From Herbaspirillum seropedicae (GTDB lineage: Bacteria > Pseudomonadota > Gammaproteobacteria > Burkholderiales > Burkholderiaceae_D), in NCBI RefSeq assembly GCF_001040945.1, contig NZ_CP011930.1, forward strand, positions 992,001 to 1,056,000: DNA of 64,000 bases. Direction: 5' to 3'. The notes under the pieces are model-generated. The model had not been told where the DNA came from. It made no database searches and saw only the letters and a program-made list of their open reading frames with translations. Position numbers and translations under genes: made by a program. Shown here piece by piece: positions 26,194 to 33,770 of this stretch (positions within the stretch are counted from its first letter, which is position 1; every line of letters begins with the position of its first letter).

Positions 26194-26646
26194 GAAATTC
26201 GCGCTCCTGTATTTCGAATGCACCGCAGAGGTGCATTGCACTGCAATGGGAAGGTCAGCATCGGCAGTCCGCAAGCTCCTGGCGGCCACCGCGCATCGCT
26301 ATCATTGGCGAGCGTCACTGTTACTGCTTGTCCTTACAGGTCATTCGTTTGTCATTTGCGGACAAGTCAGCCAGGTGTCGTGAGGAAAAATGAGAAATCG
26401 TTTACGTATTTCTGTCTGTGCGTTCTGCAAGCCAGGAAGGGCGCGACAGGTACGCAATCCACGTCAAGGCCGACGCGGGAAATATCGGTTTTCAAAATGT
26501 CTTGTTATGGCAAGTACCTTGGCCTGATTTGACGAGTCAGGCGGGCTTCGCCTCTTTATCTTTTCATCACCGTCGGAACGGTGCTGGCGTGTGACAACGC
26601 CTGTCCGGAAAACGGCGATTCCATCCATATGAAAAGAGAGGACAAG
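26194..26646. promoter_or_regulatory. Divergent control region of the nitrile operon and channel gene
   Basis: This 453-base gap holds the promoters of the amidase operon (left) and the outer-membrane channel gene (right). CTTGTCC (26327-26333) and GGACAAG (26360-26366) form an inverted repeat. Between them, TCATTCGTTTGTCATTTGCG (26341-26360) closely matches a sequence at 31342-31359 in another divergent promoter of the island. This is a candidate AraC-type operator. Confidence 0.5.
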
Positions 26647-27558
26647 ATGAACATGAACCTGAAATCCGGGCCCCGTTTCGCCTCATTGCGAACGGTCCTA
26701 TTCTCCATTGCCGTTGCCTTGGCGATGGGCGTGATGGCCGACGCTTGTGCCATCGATGTCGATCCGGCAGATTATGTGCCGGCCCCCGCTGGCACCACCG
26801 CCGGTCTGCTCTACCAGCAGCATGCCGAACGCGACGCCAGCTACAGCAGTGGTAACCGCAATCCTGGCAATCCTTTGCTGACCTCCGATGTGACCATCCT
26901 GCGCCTGGTGCATTACATGAACATCGGCGGCTATACCGTGGGTCCCCAGGTGCTGCTGCCCTTCGCCAGTCTGCGCAGTGGCCGCGACATCAAGGCGCTG
27001 GGCAGTGAGAACGCCCTGGGTGACCTGATCCTGGCCGCGCCTGTGTGGCTCGTCAACGATCCTGCAAAATCGACCTTCTTTGCGGTGGCCCCGTATCTCT
27101 ACCTGCCCACCGGATCGTATTCCGACAGTCGCGCGCTCAATGTTGGCGAGAACCGCTGGAAGTTCGATCTGCAAGCGGGTCTGGTCCAGCGGATATCCGG
27201 TCCCTTGTATCTCGACCTGACCGGCGACGTCATGGTCTTTGGCAAGAACAACGACTATGGAAGTGGTCGCGGCAGTATGCGCCAAGCACCGCTTTATCAA
27301 TTGCAGTCCTATCTGCGCTACCAGTTTTCCGCCACCACCAACGCCACTGCGGGGCTCTCGCGTACCTGGGGCGGTGAGACCCGCGTCAATGGCGTGGACA
27401 ACCACGACCAGCCCAATCAGTTGAAGATTTCCTTTGGTGGCAGCACCTTCGTGGCGGCCAAGACGCAGATCATGGGCAGTATCGGTCGCGACTTGTCGGT
27501 GGACAATGGATTCAAGGAAAACTTCCGTCTGAACCTGCGGTTGCTGCAGATCTTCTGA
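26647..27558 (+). CDS. Outer-membrane channel-like protein, phenol-degradation MetA family
   Basis: A 303-residue exported protein: a signal peptide (hydrophobic about 14-30, ending ADACA) and a beta-rich body. VDPADYVPAPAGTTAGLLYQQ, YLYLPTGSY and the C-terminal NFRLNLRLLQIF with terminal phenylalanine fit the Phenol_MetA_deg family of outer-membrane barrels found in aromatic and hydrocarbon operons. The AGAGGA ribosome-binding site selects ATG 26647. It diverges from the nitrile operon and probably helps uptake of the same hydrophobic substrates. It is a clear paralogue of the protein encoded at 28883-29833. Confidence 0.82.
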   Translation: MNMNLKSGPRFASLRTVLFSIAVALAMGVMADACAIDVDPADYVPAPAGTTAGLLYQQHAERDASYSSGNRNPGNPLLTSDVTILRLVHYMNIGGYTVGPQVLLPFASLRSGRDIKALGSENALGDLILAAPVWLVNDPAKSTFFAVAPYLYLPTGSYSDSRALNVGENRWKFDLQAGLVQRISGPLYLDLTGDVMVFGKNNDYGSGRGSMRQAPLYQLQSYLRYQFSATTNATAGLSRTWGGETRVNGVDNHDQPNQLKISFGGSTFVAAKTQIMGSIGRDLSVDNGFKENFRLNLRLLQIF

Positions 27559-27984
27559 CCAGGCGGGCAGCCATCGTGTGCAAGCTTGATCCGCGCCGAT
27601 GGCTGTTGGCTTGAAGCAGGCAGTGGAGCAAAAAGCTCATGCAGTTTGGTTTTTTACCTTCGAGGGCCCACGATGAAGCTGAGTATCGTGTCCTGCCTGA
27701 AGCCGGTGAGTGCCGCGCTGACACTGGGGAGGCATGAGGCCTAGTCGGGCAGCAGAATGCGTCCCTGATCGAGCAGCGCGCGGCTGTAACAGAGAAGCTC
27801 AAGGCGGAGCCGAGGCTGTACTTGATTGCCCTGCATGGGACAGGAAAAAAGAACAGGAAATGCTGGCAAGGAAATTCGTCTTTGGCGGAAGTCAGCTTGT
27901 TGGTTGAACAAATCGCCGGACGATCACCTGGCGGGCAATCAGTGATTGATCACCAGGTGAACAAGTTTCGTTCGACCAAGAAAC
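27559..27984. other. Intergenic, no gene seen
   Basis: The gap lies between the convergent channel gene and truncated haemoglobin gene. A TCACCTGG/CCAGGTGA inverted repeat occurs near 27924-27960 and may help terminate transcription. No T-run follows and no gene is supported. Confidence 0.4.
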
Positions 27985-28467
27985 TCAAGGTTTGGGCCAG
28001 GTGATGCCTACACTTTTCATTCCCTTGGCCACATCCATTTCCGGATGGGCCAGCACGACGTCGCGGTAGGATGGGCTGCCGATGACCGCGGGCTTGAACT
28101 TGGTCAGAAAGGCCGTGACTTCTTCCCGGATATCTGCAGGCACTGCGAAGTTGTCGTAGCATTCGTCCATGCATTCCATCACTGCTTGCCAATGAACTTC
28201 AGTGAGGCCCATGCCACGGTGTGCGGTCACCATGTCGCGTCCTCTGTATTGTGCATTTCCACCCCAGTGGACCGACAGGAAATCGACAAAATTGATGTGC
28301 TCTTTCTGGAAGGTGGATTCCGACATGTGGCTCCAGATATGACCTATGGCTGGGTGTTTCATACAGGTCCGCAGCACTTCTCCTGCAAACTTGTAGATCG
28401 CGTCGTAGCCTCCCAGACGTTCGTAGAGGGAAGGCTGTTGAGGCTCGGATGCTTGGCTGTCAGCCAT
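27985..28467 (-). CDS. Truncated haemoglobin
   Basis: A 160-residue globin of the 2-on-2 type. SLYERLGGYDAIYKFAGEVL at 13-32 is the group I N-terminal signature, and VTAHRGMGLTEVHW at 80-93 carries the proximal haem histidine H83. It has an extra C-terminal tail of about 35 residues. The ATG at 28467 has GGAG upstream. Truncated globins bind O2 or NO. Placement among genes for haem- and iron-dependent nitrogen chemistry suggests NO or nitrite handling or redox protection, but this is inference. Confidence 0.85.
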   Translation of the reverse strand: MADSQASEPQQPSLYERLGGYDAIYKFAGEVLRTCMKHPAIGHIWSHMSESTFQKEHINFVDFLSVHWGGNAQYRGRDMVTAHRGMGLTEVHWQAVMECMDECYDNFAVPADIREEVTAFLTKFKPAVIGSPSYRDVVLAHPEMDVAKGMKSVGITWPKP

Positions 28468-28882
28468 GTTATCGCTTCTCCATGTTGATGTGATTCCTGG
28501 TGGCCCGGCGGGGAGGAAAATCTTTTCCAGATCCAGTCGGGGCATACGCAAGCGATGACGTCCGCGTGAATACAACGAACAAGCTTGCCGTGTCCAATGT
28601 AGCGACGACGGTTCATTGCAGCTTGCTTCTGAGGGTCAATCAACTTGACGGAAATAGACAACGTCGCAGATCGTTGTGCGAATTGATGCCCTTCACCCGG
28701 GGTGACTGGTTTCCCAATTCAACACGAGAACGACTTGGAGTCTGCGGTTAGAAAAAAGCCTCTGCAAACTATTGTGGTGTCAGGTATCAGCCCACTGAGG
28801 CCTGTCCCGCTTCAAGTCTCAACTTGAAGCGGGACAGATCAGCCGCAACGTCGCAGCTCTCTGGACCTTTTCTTGCTGCTGC
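28468..28882. other. Intergenic region
   Basis: No gene is supported. A perfect 16-bp inverted repeat near its right end is listed separately. Confidence 0.4.
28802..28837. terminator. Perfect 16-bp hairpin after the second channel gene
   Basis: CTGTCCCGCTTCAAGT (28802-28817) and its exact reverse complement (28822-28837) enclose a CTCA loop. It sits 45 bases beyond the stop of the leftward channel gene. There is no T-run, so termination would be structure-driven; it could equally be a repeat element or mRNA stabiliser. Confidence 0.55.
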
Positions 28883-29833
28883 TCAGAAGACTCGCAACAG
28901 CCGCAAATTGATGCGAGCGTTTTCCTTGAAACCATTTTGTACATAAAGGTCACGGCCGATGGCGCCCAGCAGTTGTGTTTTGGGGCCAATGAACCAACTG
29001 CCGCCTATGCTCGCCTTGCGCTGGCGCGCTTCATCATTGCTGGCGACACCATCGACCCGTGTTTCTCCGCCCCAGTTCTGCGACAGACCGACGAAGATAT
29101 TGGCGACAGGCGTGAACTGGTAGCGCAGGTAAGCTTGGCCCTGGAAGAGAGACTTCTGCCTCTGGGTCGCGCCGTTGCTGCCATAGTCGTTGTTCTTGCC
29201 ATAGAACATGACGTCCCCGGTCAGGTCGAGGTACCATTTTTCGGTGAATCCCTTCACGAAGCCGACCTGCAGATCGAACTTCCAGCGGTGTTCACCCAGG
29301 TTAAGCGCACGGTTGCGGTCATAGCTGCCGGTGGGCAGGTACAGGTAGGGGGCGATGCCAAGATAGGTACGGGATGCGGCGTCATTGAGCGGCCAGAACG
29401 GCGCGGCCAGGATGATGTCGCCTACTCCACTGGTCTGCCCCAAAGGAGCCGTATCGCGCCCGGCGTCAAGCCGCCCGAAAGGCAACAGAACCTGCGGGGC
29501 AAAAGCCAGGCCGCCGATGCTGGTGTAGTGCACCAGTCTGGCGATGCCGATATCTGACACCAACCTGGGATTGAGCGCGGCTTTCTGGCCCTTCGTGTAA
29601 AGACTGTCACGCTCGGCGTGTTGGTAGTAAAGCAGACCTACCGTCGTGCCTCCTGGCGCCGGGACAAAGTCGCCGATATCCACATCGATAGCGTGTGCTG
29701 CCACGGGAAACATCACGACCAGCGACAACGCTGCCAGCGCTAGCATTTTTCTTGCGGCAGGCATACGCGAATTGAGCCAAATCCTGGACAACCGGGACGC
29801 CGGGCAGGGGCAGTGGGGAAGTATTGTTTTCAC
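28883..29833 (-). CDS. Outer-membrane channel-like protein, phenol-degradation MetA family (paralogue 2)
   Basis: A 316-residue exported barrel protein closely related to the one at 26647: AIDVDIGDFVPAPGGTTVGLL, YLYLPTGSYDRNRALNLGEH, DLTGDVMFYGKNNDYGS and NARINLRLLRVF at the C-terminus. The GTG at 29833 has an AGAGG ribosome-binding site 7 bases upstream but gives a long basic leader. ATG 29764 would give a more ordinary signal peptide (MLALAALSLVVMFPVAAHA). It lies downstream of the flavoprotein gene on the same strand, so the two are likely co-transcribed. Confidence 0.8.
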   Translation of the reverse strand: MKTILPHCPCPASRLSRIWLNSRMPAARKMLALAALSLVVMFPVAAHAIDVDIGDFVPAPGGTTVGLLYYQHAERDSLYTKGQKAALNPRLVSDIGIARLVHYTSIGGLAFAPQVLLPFGRLDAGRDTAPLGQTSGVGDIILAAPFWPLNDAASRTYLGIAPYLYLPTGSYDRNRALNLGEHRWKFDLQVGFVKGFTEKWYLDLTGDVMFYGKNNDYGSNGATQRQKSLFQGQAYLRYQFTPVANIFVGLSQNWGGETRVDGVASNDEARQRKASIGGSWFIGPKTQLLGAIGRDLYVQNGFKENARINLRLLRVF

Positions 29834-30005
29834 AGCGGTACCTCTATTGGTTTCAACTGGTGAGATTGATGAGGTGTCGTCGTTGCACCTCCAGGCCGGA
29901 GCGAGGCAGTTGCCTAGCGCGCACCGGGGTAATCGCGGATGCGTCGGCAGGAACAGCCATTGCCGATGTCGGAAACGTCCGTTCCTGCGTGGTGCGATCA
30001 CGCTC

Positions 30006-31253
30006 TTATCCTCGTGCTTCAGCTGAGGCCATCGCGTCGTATTCCTTCGAACGCAGCAATGTGTGCAGCTGGCGACGGCGTACTCCCATGTTGCCGCCGT
30101 CATAAAGGGGGAAGCAAAGCGCGTCCTGCATCAAGCCGGCCAGAGGGTAGAGGTCTGTATATGCATCGACGCCGACGACGCGCATTGCGTCATATACCAC
30201 TTGCACGCATAGTTCCGAGCAGTAGGTTTTGGTGATGATCGCCAGCTCGCGGCTTCGGCCTTCGGTCAGATCCAGTTGATGACAGGACTTCCAGGTCAGG
30301 TAGCGGGCGGCCTCGATGCGCATCTTGATATCGGCCAGCATGAAGCCGACGTTCTGGTGTTCGATTACCGGTATGGTGCCGGAGCGTCGGTCGCTTTGCG
30401 CAAACCTCAGCGCGATATCGAAGGCGGTGCGCATCACCCCCACGCAGGCAGAACCGATCAGTGCCGCTGTCCATGAAAAGGCAGCTTCCAGCATGGAGAT
30501 CCCATCGCCGGGCTTGCCCACGATGTTCGACGCGGGCACTCGCACATTGTTGAAGTGCACGCGTGGCGAGATCGTCGCACGATGCCCCATGGTATCGAGC
30601 AGACCGACGATCTCGATGCCCGGCGCATTGCCTGGCACCATGATCACCGCCAGTGACTGCTGTGGCGGCAATGCGGGATCAGTGCGGCAAATGACGCTAT
30701 ACAGATGCGCGCCCTTGCCATCCCAGCCGGTGCCATTGGTGGTGTAGTGCTTGGCGCCATTGATGACCCATTCGTCGCCTTCCAGGCGGGCAAAAGTTTG
30801 CACTCCCACGGACGGATCGGTGCTGTCGTAGTTGGCGCCGCCAGTGACCTCGGTGAAGGCTAGTGCGGCCAGACGTGAACCATCTTCGATGAAGTCCGGC
30901 AAGAAGCGCTGTTTCTGCTCCGGTGTTCCATGATGCACGACCGCATGTAAGCCCAGGCCCGTTCCCAGCAGCGCCGAAGGGACGTTCACATCCACGGCGG
31001 TGAGCTCCTCCGCAGCCAAGGCGAAGTCCAGGGTGCTGAGCGCCGTGCCGCCGAATGACTCCGGCAGCAGCGCCTTGATGAAGCCGGCATCGGCCATGGC
31101 CTGGTAGAACGGTCGCGTCGCGTAGAAGCGTTCGTCCGGCTTGACCAGCGGCGTGATGGTGGGCCCGACCTTGCGCAAGACGTCGGCAGCGAAGGCGCGC
31201 GCCCCTGCCTGCAAAGCCTTCTGGGATTCAGAGAGTTGAAAATCGATGGACAT
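30006..31253 (-). CDS. Acyl-CoA-dehydrogenase-fold flavoprotein, probable nitroalkane oxidase
   Basis: A 415-residue member of the acyl-CoA dehydrogenase superfamily. The usual catalytic YEG motif is replaced by LYDGGNMGVRRR (383-394). Nitroalkane oxidase of Fusarium oxysporum uses Asp402 and Arg409, seven residues apart. Here D385 and R392 have the same spacing, and S260 may correspond to Ser276. The FTEVTGGANYDSTD loop also departs from the acyl-CoA type. Such an enzyme oxidises nitroalkanes to aldehydes plus nitrite. The neighbourhood of aldoxime and nitrile genes makes nitro or N-oxidised substrates likely. An ordinary acyl-CoA dehydrogenase remains possible. Confidence 0.7.
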   Translation of the reverse strand: MSIDFQLSESQKALQAGARAFAADVLRKVGPTITPLVKPDERFYATRPFYQAMADAGFIKALLPESFGGTALSTLDFALAAEELTAVDVNVPSALLGTGLGLHAVVHHGTPEQKQRFLPDFIEDGSRLAALAFTEVTGGANYDSTDPSVGVQTFARLEGDEWVINGAKHYTTNGTGWDGKGAHLYSVICRTDPALPPQQSLAVIMVPGNAPGIEIVGLLDTMGHRATISPRVHFNNVRVPASNIVGKPGDGISMLEAAFSWTAALIGSACVGVMRTAFDIALRFAQSDRRSGTIPVIEHQNVGFMLADIKMRIEAARYLTWKSCHQLDLTEGRSRELAIITKTYCSELCVQVVYDAMRVVGVDAYTDLYPLAGLMQDALCFPLYDGGNMGVRRRQLHTLLRSKEYDAMASAEARG

Positions 31254-31687
31254 GGAGAAATTCCTATTTTGCAGTGTTGACGGGAAAAGCGAGACTCATC
31301 CTAGAGAACAGGATTGGTGTGGTCTCGCCGGCTTGTGCAACATCGTTTGTTCATTTGCGCAAGCCCCAACGCTTGCTGAAGAGGGGGGAATAGTGAATTG
31401 CTGGCATGAACCTTGCGACTGCCCGGGTCGACGCTGGCAAAGCCCAGCCTGAGTCGATGCGACTACCGGCTCTGGTGCATCTGACGGCACCAGCAAGAAG
31501 CGCGCGCCGCTGTGCATCCCCAGTGTGGGGCGAACGTCGCCTACGGCGTGGCGACGATGCGTCAGGTCTCTGCCAAGTTGACTTTTCGTGCAAGGCCTAC
31601 TTGACTACTTGTGCAATGAAGCGAGAACTCAAGGCGTGTTCGGGCATCCACCGCGCACGCACCGGACGTCTCGAGGGGATGGCTGCA
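31254..31687. promoter_or_regulatory. Divergent control region of the flavoprotein and AraC gene
   Basis: GCTTGTGCAA (31331-31340) and TTGCGCAAGC (31355-31364) form an inverted repeat (9 of 10) with a 14-base spacer. The spacer and right arm, CATCGTTTGTTCATTTGCG, closely match 26342-26360 in the nitrile-operon promoter. This is a candidate shared AraC-type operator. No gene is supported here; in-frame extensions of the AraC gene through this region are unlikely. Confidence 0.5.
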
Positions 31688-32740
31688 ATGAAACTTTGGT
31701 CTACTCAATCTCGCGCGCAGAATGAGCGCTTCAGCTACTGGCGAGAGGTATTGTGCGAGGCATTCGTCTCACTCAATCCCATCCTTAATGAAAAGCATAC
31801 GGTTATTGATTTTGCGGGAGAGGTGAGTTCACGGTCACTCTCGACGACTGCGCAGACGCGCGTGTTTTCCAAGGCGCAACACATTCAGCGACGCGGAGAG
31901 GAGATCCGCCGCAATCCGGTCGAGTACTGCTTTGCGAATTTCCAGCTGGAAGGCTCATGCGTAGTGCGCCAGGATGGCCAGGAAAGCATGGTACTTCCCG
32001 GCGACTTCTCCATCGTCGATAGCACCCGCCCCTACTTCCTAGATTACCAAGGGGACTGGCATGTGCTCTCGTTCCGCATCCCCAGGGAGCAAGTGATCTC
32101 CAGGCTGGCCTCACCCTACAAGGCTACAGCACGTCGGGTGGACGGCAAAGCGGGCATGGGACTGGTGGCATCGCGTTTTGCCCGTTCGCTTGAGCAAGTG
32201 GATCTGGACATGGGTAGCGGCGTACAGGACTGTCTCAGCGCCGCGCTCAACAGCATCATCGCCATCGCGCTGGGCGCCACGCTGGAGGCTCAAGAGCGCG
32301 ACCGACTCCCTGTGCGTGAGGCCATTCGCCTGGCCGTCGAGACCTACATCCGCGACCACCTGGAAGAGCCTCACCTTGGGCCGGACATGCTGGCCTCGCG
32401 CTTCAAGGTTTCGCGCCGCACGCTGTATAGCCTGTTCGAGGAGGCGCCGCTCTCTGTCAGTAGCCTGATCCGGGAATTGCGCCTGCAACGCAGTGCGCGT
32501 GATCTGCTAAGTCCTGGTCACCCCGGCGTGCTCGCCGTGGCGTTGCGCTGGGGATTCAGCGATGCATCCCACTTTTCCCGATTGTTCAAGCGACGCTTCG
32601 GCGTCTGTCCGCGCGAGTTTGCGGACTTCACACTCAAGGGGGGCTTAGATGCGGGGAACGGCGGGGCATTCTCCGTGTCATCCTTGGATGCCACGCTTGG
32701 TGCAGGACACCCATCGCCTTTCAGCATGACTCGCCCTTAA
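31688..32740 (+). CDS. AraC-family regulator divergent from the nitroalkane-oxidase-like gene
   Basis: A 350-residue regulator with an AraC-binding-like N-terminal domain (NERFSYWREVLCEAFVSL; DGQESMVLPGDFSIVDSTRPY) and a C-terminal AraC HTH (LASRFKVSRRTLYSLFEE; AVALRWGFSDASHFSRLFKRRFGVCPREF). GAGGGG 9 bases before ATG 31688 picks that start over upstream in-frame ATGs. It ends with a low-complexity tail of about 35 residues. It probably regulates the flavoprotein operon and, through the shared motif, perhaps the nitrile operon. Confidence 0.85.
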   Translation: MKLWSTQSRAQNERFSYWREVLCEAFVSLNPILNEKHTVIDFAGEVSSRSLSTTAQTRVFSKAQHIQRRGEEIRRNPVEYCFANFQLEGSCVVRQDGQESMVLPGDFSIVDSTRPYFLDYQGDWHVLSFRIPREQVISRLASPYKATARRVDGKAGMGLVASRFARSLEQVDLDMGSGVQDCLSAALNSIIAIALGATLEAQERDRLPVREAIRLAVETYIRDHLEEPHLGPDMLASRFKVSRRTLYSLFEEAPLSVSSLIRELRLQRSARDLLSPGHPGVLAVALRWGFSDASHFSRLFKRRFGVCPREFADFTLKGGLDAGNGGAFSVSSLDATLGAGHPSPFSMTRP

Positions 32741-32955
32741 TGAGCAGGTACTTTCTCGCGCTGACAATGCTACGTGGATCGGGAAATCCAATTCGTCAGA
32801 GCGTCCGATGGAGCGACATGGTTCGAGAGACGGTTCTCGTCTTTTTGCTGGGGAGTATTTTGCCCAAACGAGCGCAAAACCGCGAATTGGCGCACTGTGT
32901 GCGTAACCAGTAGCCGGCGTCGGATGGGGCTTTGCGGCGTGCCGTCAACATACGC

Positions 32956-33006
32956 TTTTGACCCATAATCTGTTGGTGCCGTGTTCGACTCACGGGGGGG
33001 CTACCA
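32956..33006 (+). pseudogene. tRNA 3' remnant in the right repeat
   Basis: A CCCATAA loop is followed by a perfect T-arm (CCGTG-TTCGACT-CACGG), a 7-base acceptor strand, a discriminator A and CCA. The 5' half of a tRNA is absent upstream. This copy keeps better pairing than the left one. Confidence 0.5.
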
Positions 33007-33016
33007 GTGTTTAGAA

Positions 33017-33045
33017 GGGATTCCGAGTGATCGGGACCCCTTTTT
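33017..33045 (+). terminator. Terminator at the end of the right repeat
   Basis: GGGATTCCGA pairs with TCGGGACCCC around a GTGA loop and is followed by TTTTT. It is also suitably placed downstream of the AraC gene. Confidence 0.65.
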
Positions 33046-33050
33046 ATTTT

Positions 33051-33770
33051 GAGGCTTCTGACAGACTTCCGACCCGGCAATTCGTTTTTGTAACTTCGCG
33101 ATTGTATTCGAAGCACTTTGCCGCGTATTTCAGTGGGTAATATTTGGCGGACATTGCACTAATAGAGTCTCCTGTGGGTAAGCGACGCTCTTAAAGCACT
33201 TGGGAGCGTCAAATGCTTAACGAATCGCACGATTACCACATCGACTATCTAGGCTCTCGAATAGTCACGGTCGGGGGCCACTATCCAGATAGATAGGAGA
33301 GAGATTTAGGCAAGCCAAAAACTTCTTCAATATAGCGTTGCAAAAAAAGGGGGCATATGCGACAACGGCCCGGACTATCTGAGTTCCGCTATACACAGTG
33401 GGCGTAGCAGGCGAGCATTGAGCTGCAGTACATCCAGCCGGGACAGCCGCAGCAGAACGCCTAGGTGAAACGGTTCAACAGGACTGTACGCTATGAATGG
33501 CTATCTCAGTATCAGTGGGATGATTTGGAACACGTTCAGCAATTCGCGAGCAACTGGCGATTACCTTCAGCAAACCGACCGGGGGCGTTATTACCAAGGA
33601 ACAAGGGGGGCGAGATCAGCCTGGGGAAAGATGAGGTCGTATCGGCTGCGGTCCATGCTCTTGAGCAGCGGCGCAAGAGTGCCTTCTGATATTGCGTCGC
33701 GCCGCATGCATGACAGTAATGAATCTGCATCCACATCAGGATCCCTCCTGATGCGGAAGCATGCTGCCGA
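33051..33770. other. Gene-poor stretch with IS relic
   Basis: Apart from the transposase relic at 33352-33600, nothing is supported. The plus-strand frame at 33465-33689 is the broken end of that transposase. Confidence 0.5.
33352..33600 (+). pseudogene. Relic of an IS3-family transposase (OrfB integrase core)
   Basis: Conceptual translation gives CDNGPDYLSS, then after a frameshift IELQYIQPGQPQQNA and VKRFNRTVRYEWLSQYQW, which is the C-terminal DDE region of IS3-group OrfB. The frame is broken by a shift near 33399 and by TAG codons at 33405 and 33462. The catalytic glutamate expected in NAYVERFN is replaced by lysine. No terminal inverted repeats or N-terminal part are visible, so the element is dead and truncated. 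Confidence 0.75.

Larger units (their letters stand above)
32846..33050 (+). repeat. Right copy of the ~205-bp direct repeat
   Basis: Aligned to 13071-13275 over the full length with about 20 differences by eye and no large gaps. It includes the tRNA 3' remnant (32956-33006) and a terminator hairpin. Together with the left copy it flanks the catabolic interval. Confidence 0.8.

Noticed and set aside
33465-33689. Plus-strand ORF of 74 codons as an independent gene
   Set aside because: Its first part is the broken C-terminal region of an IS3 transposase and the rest is out of the original frame.
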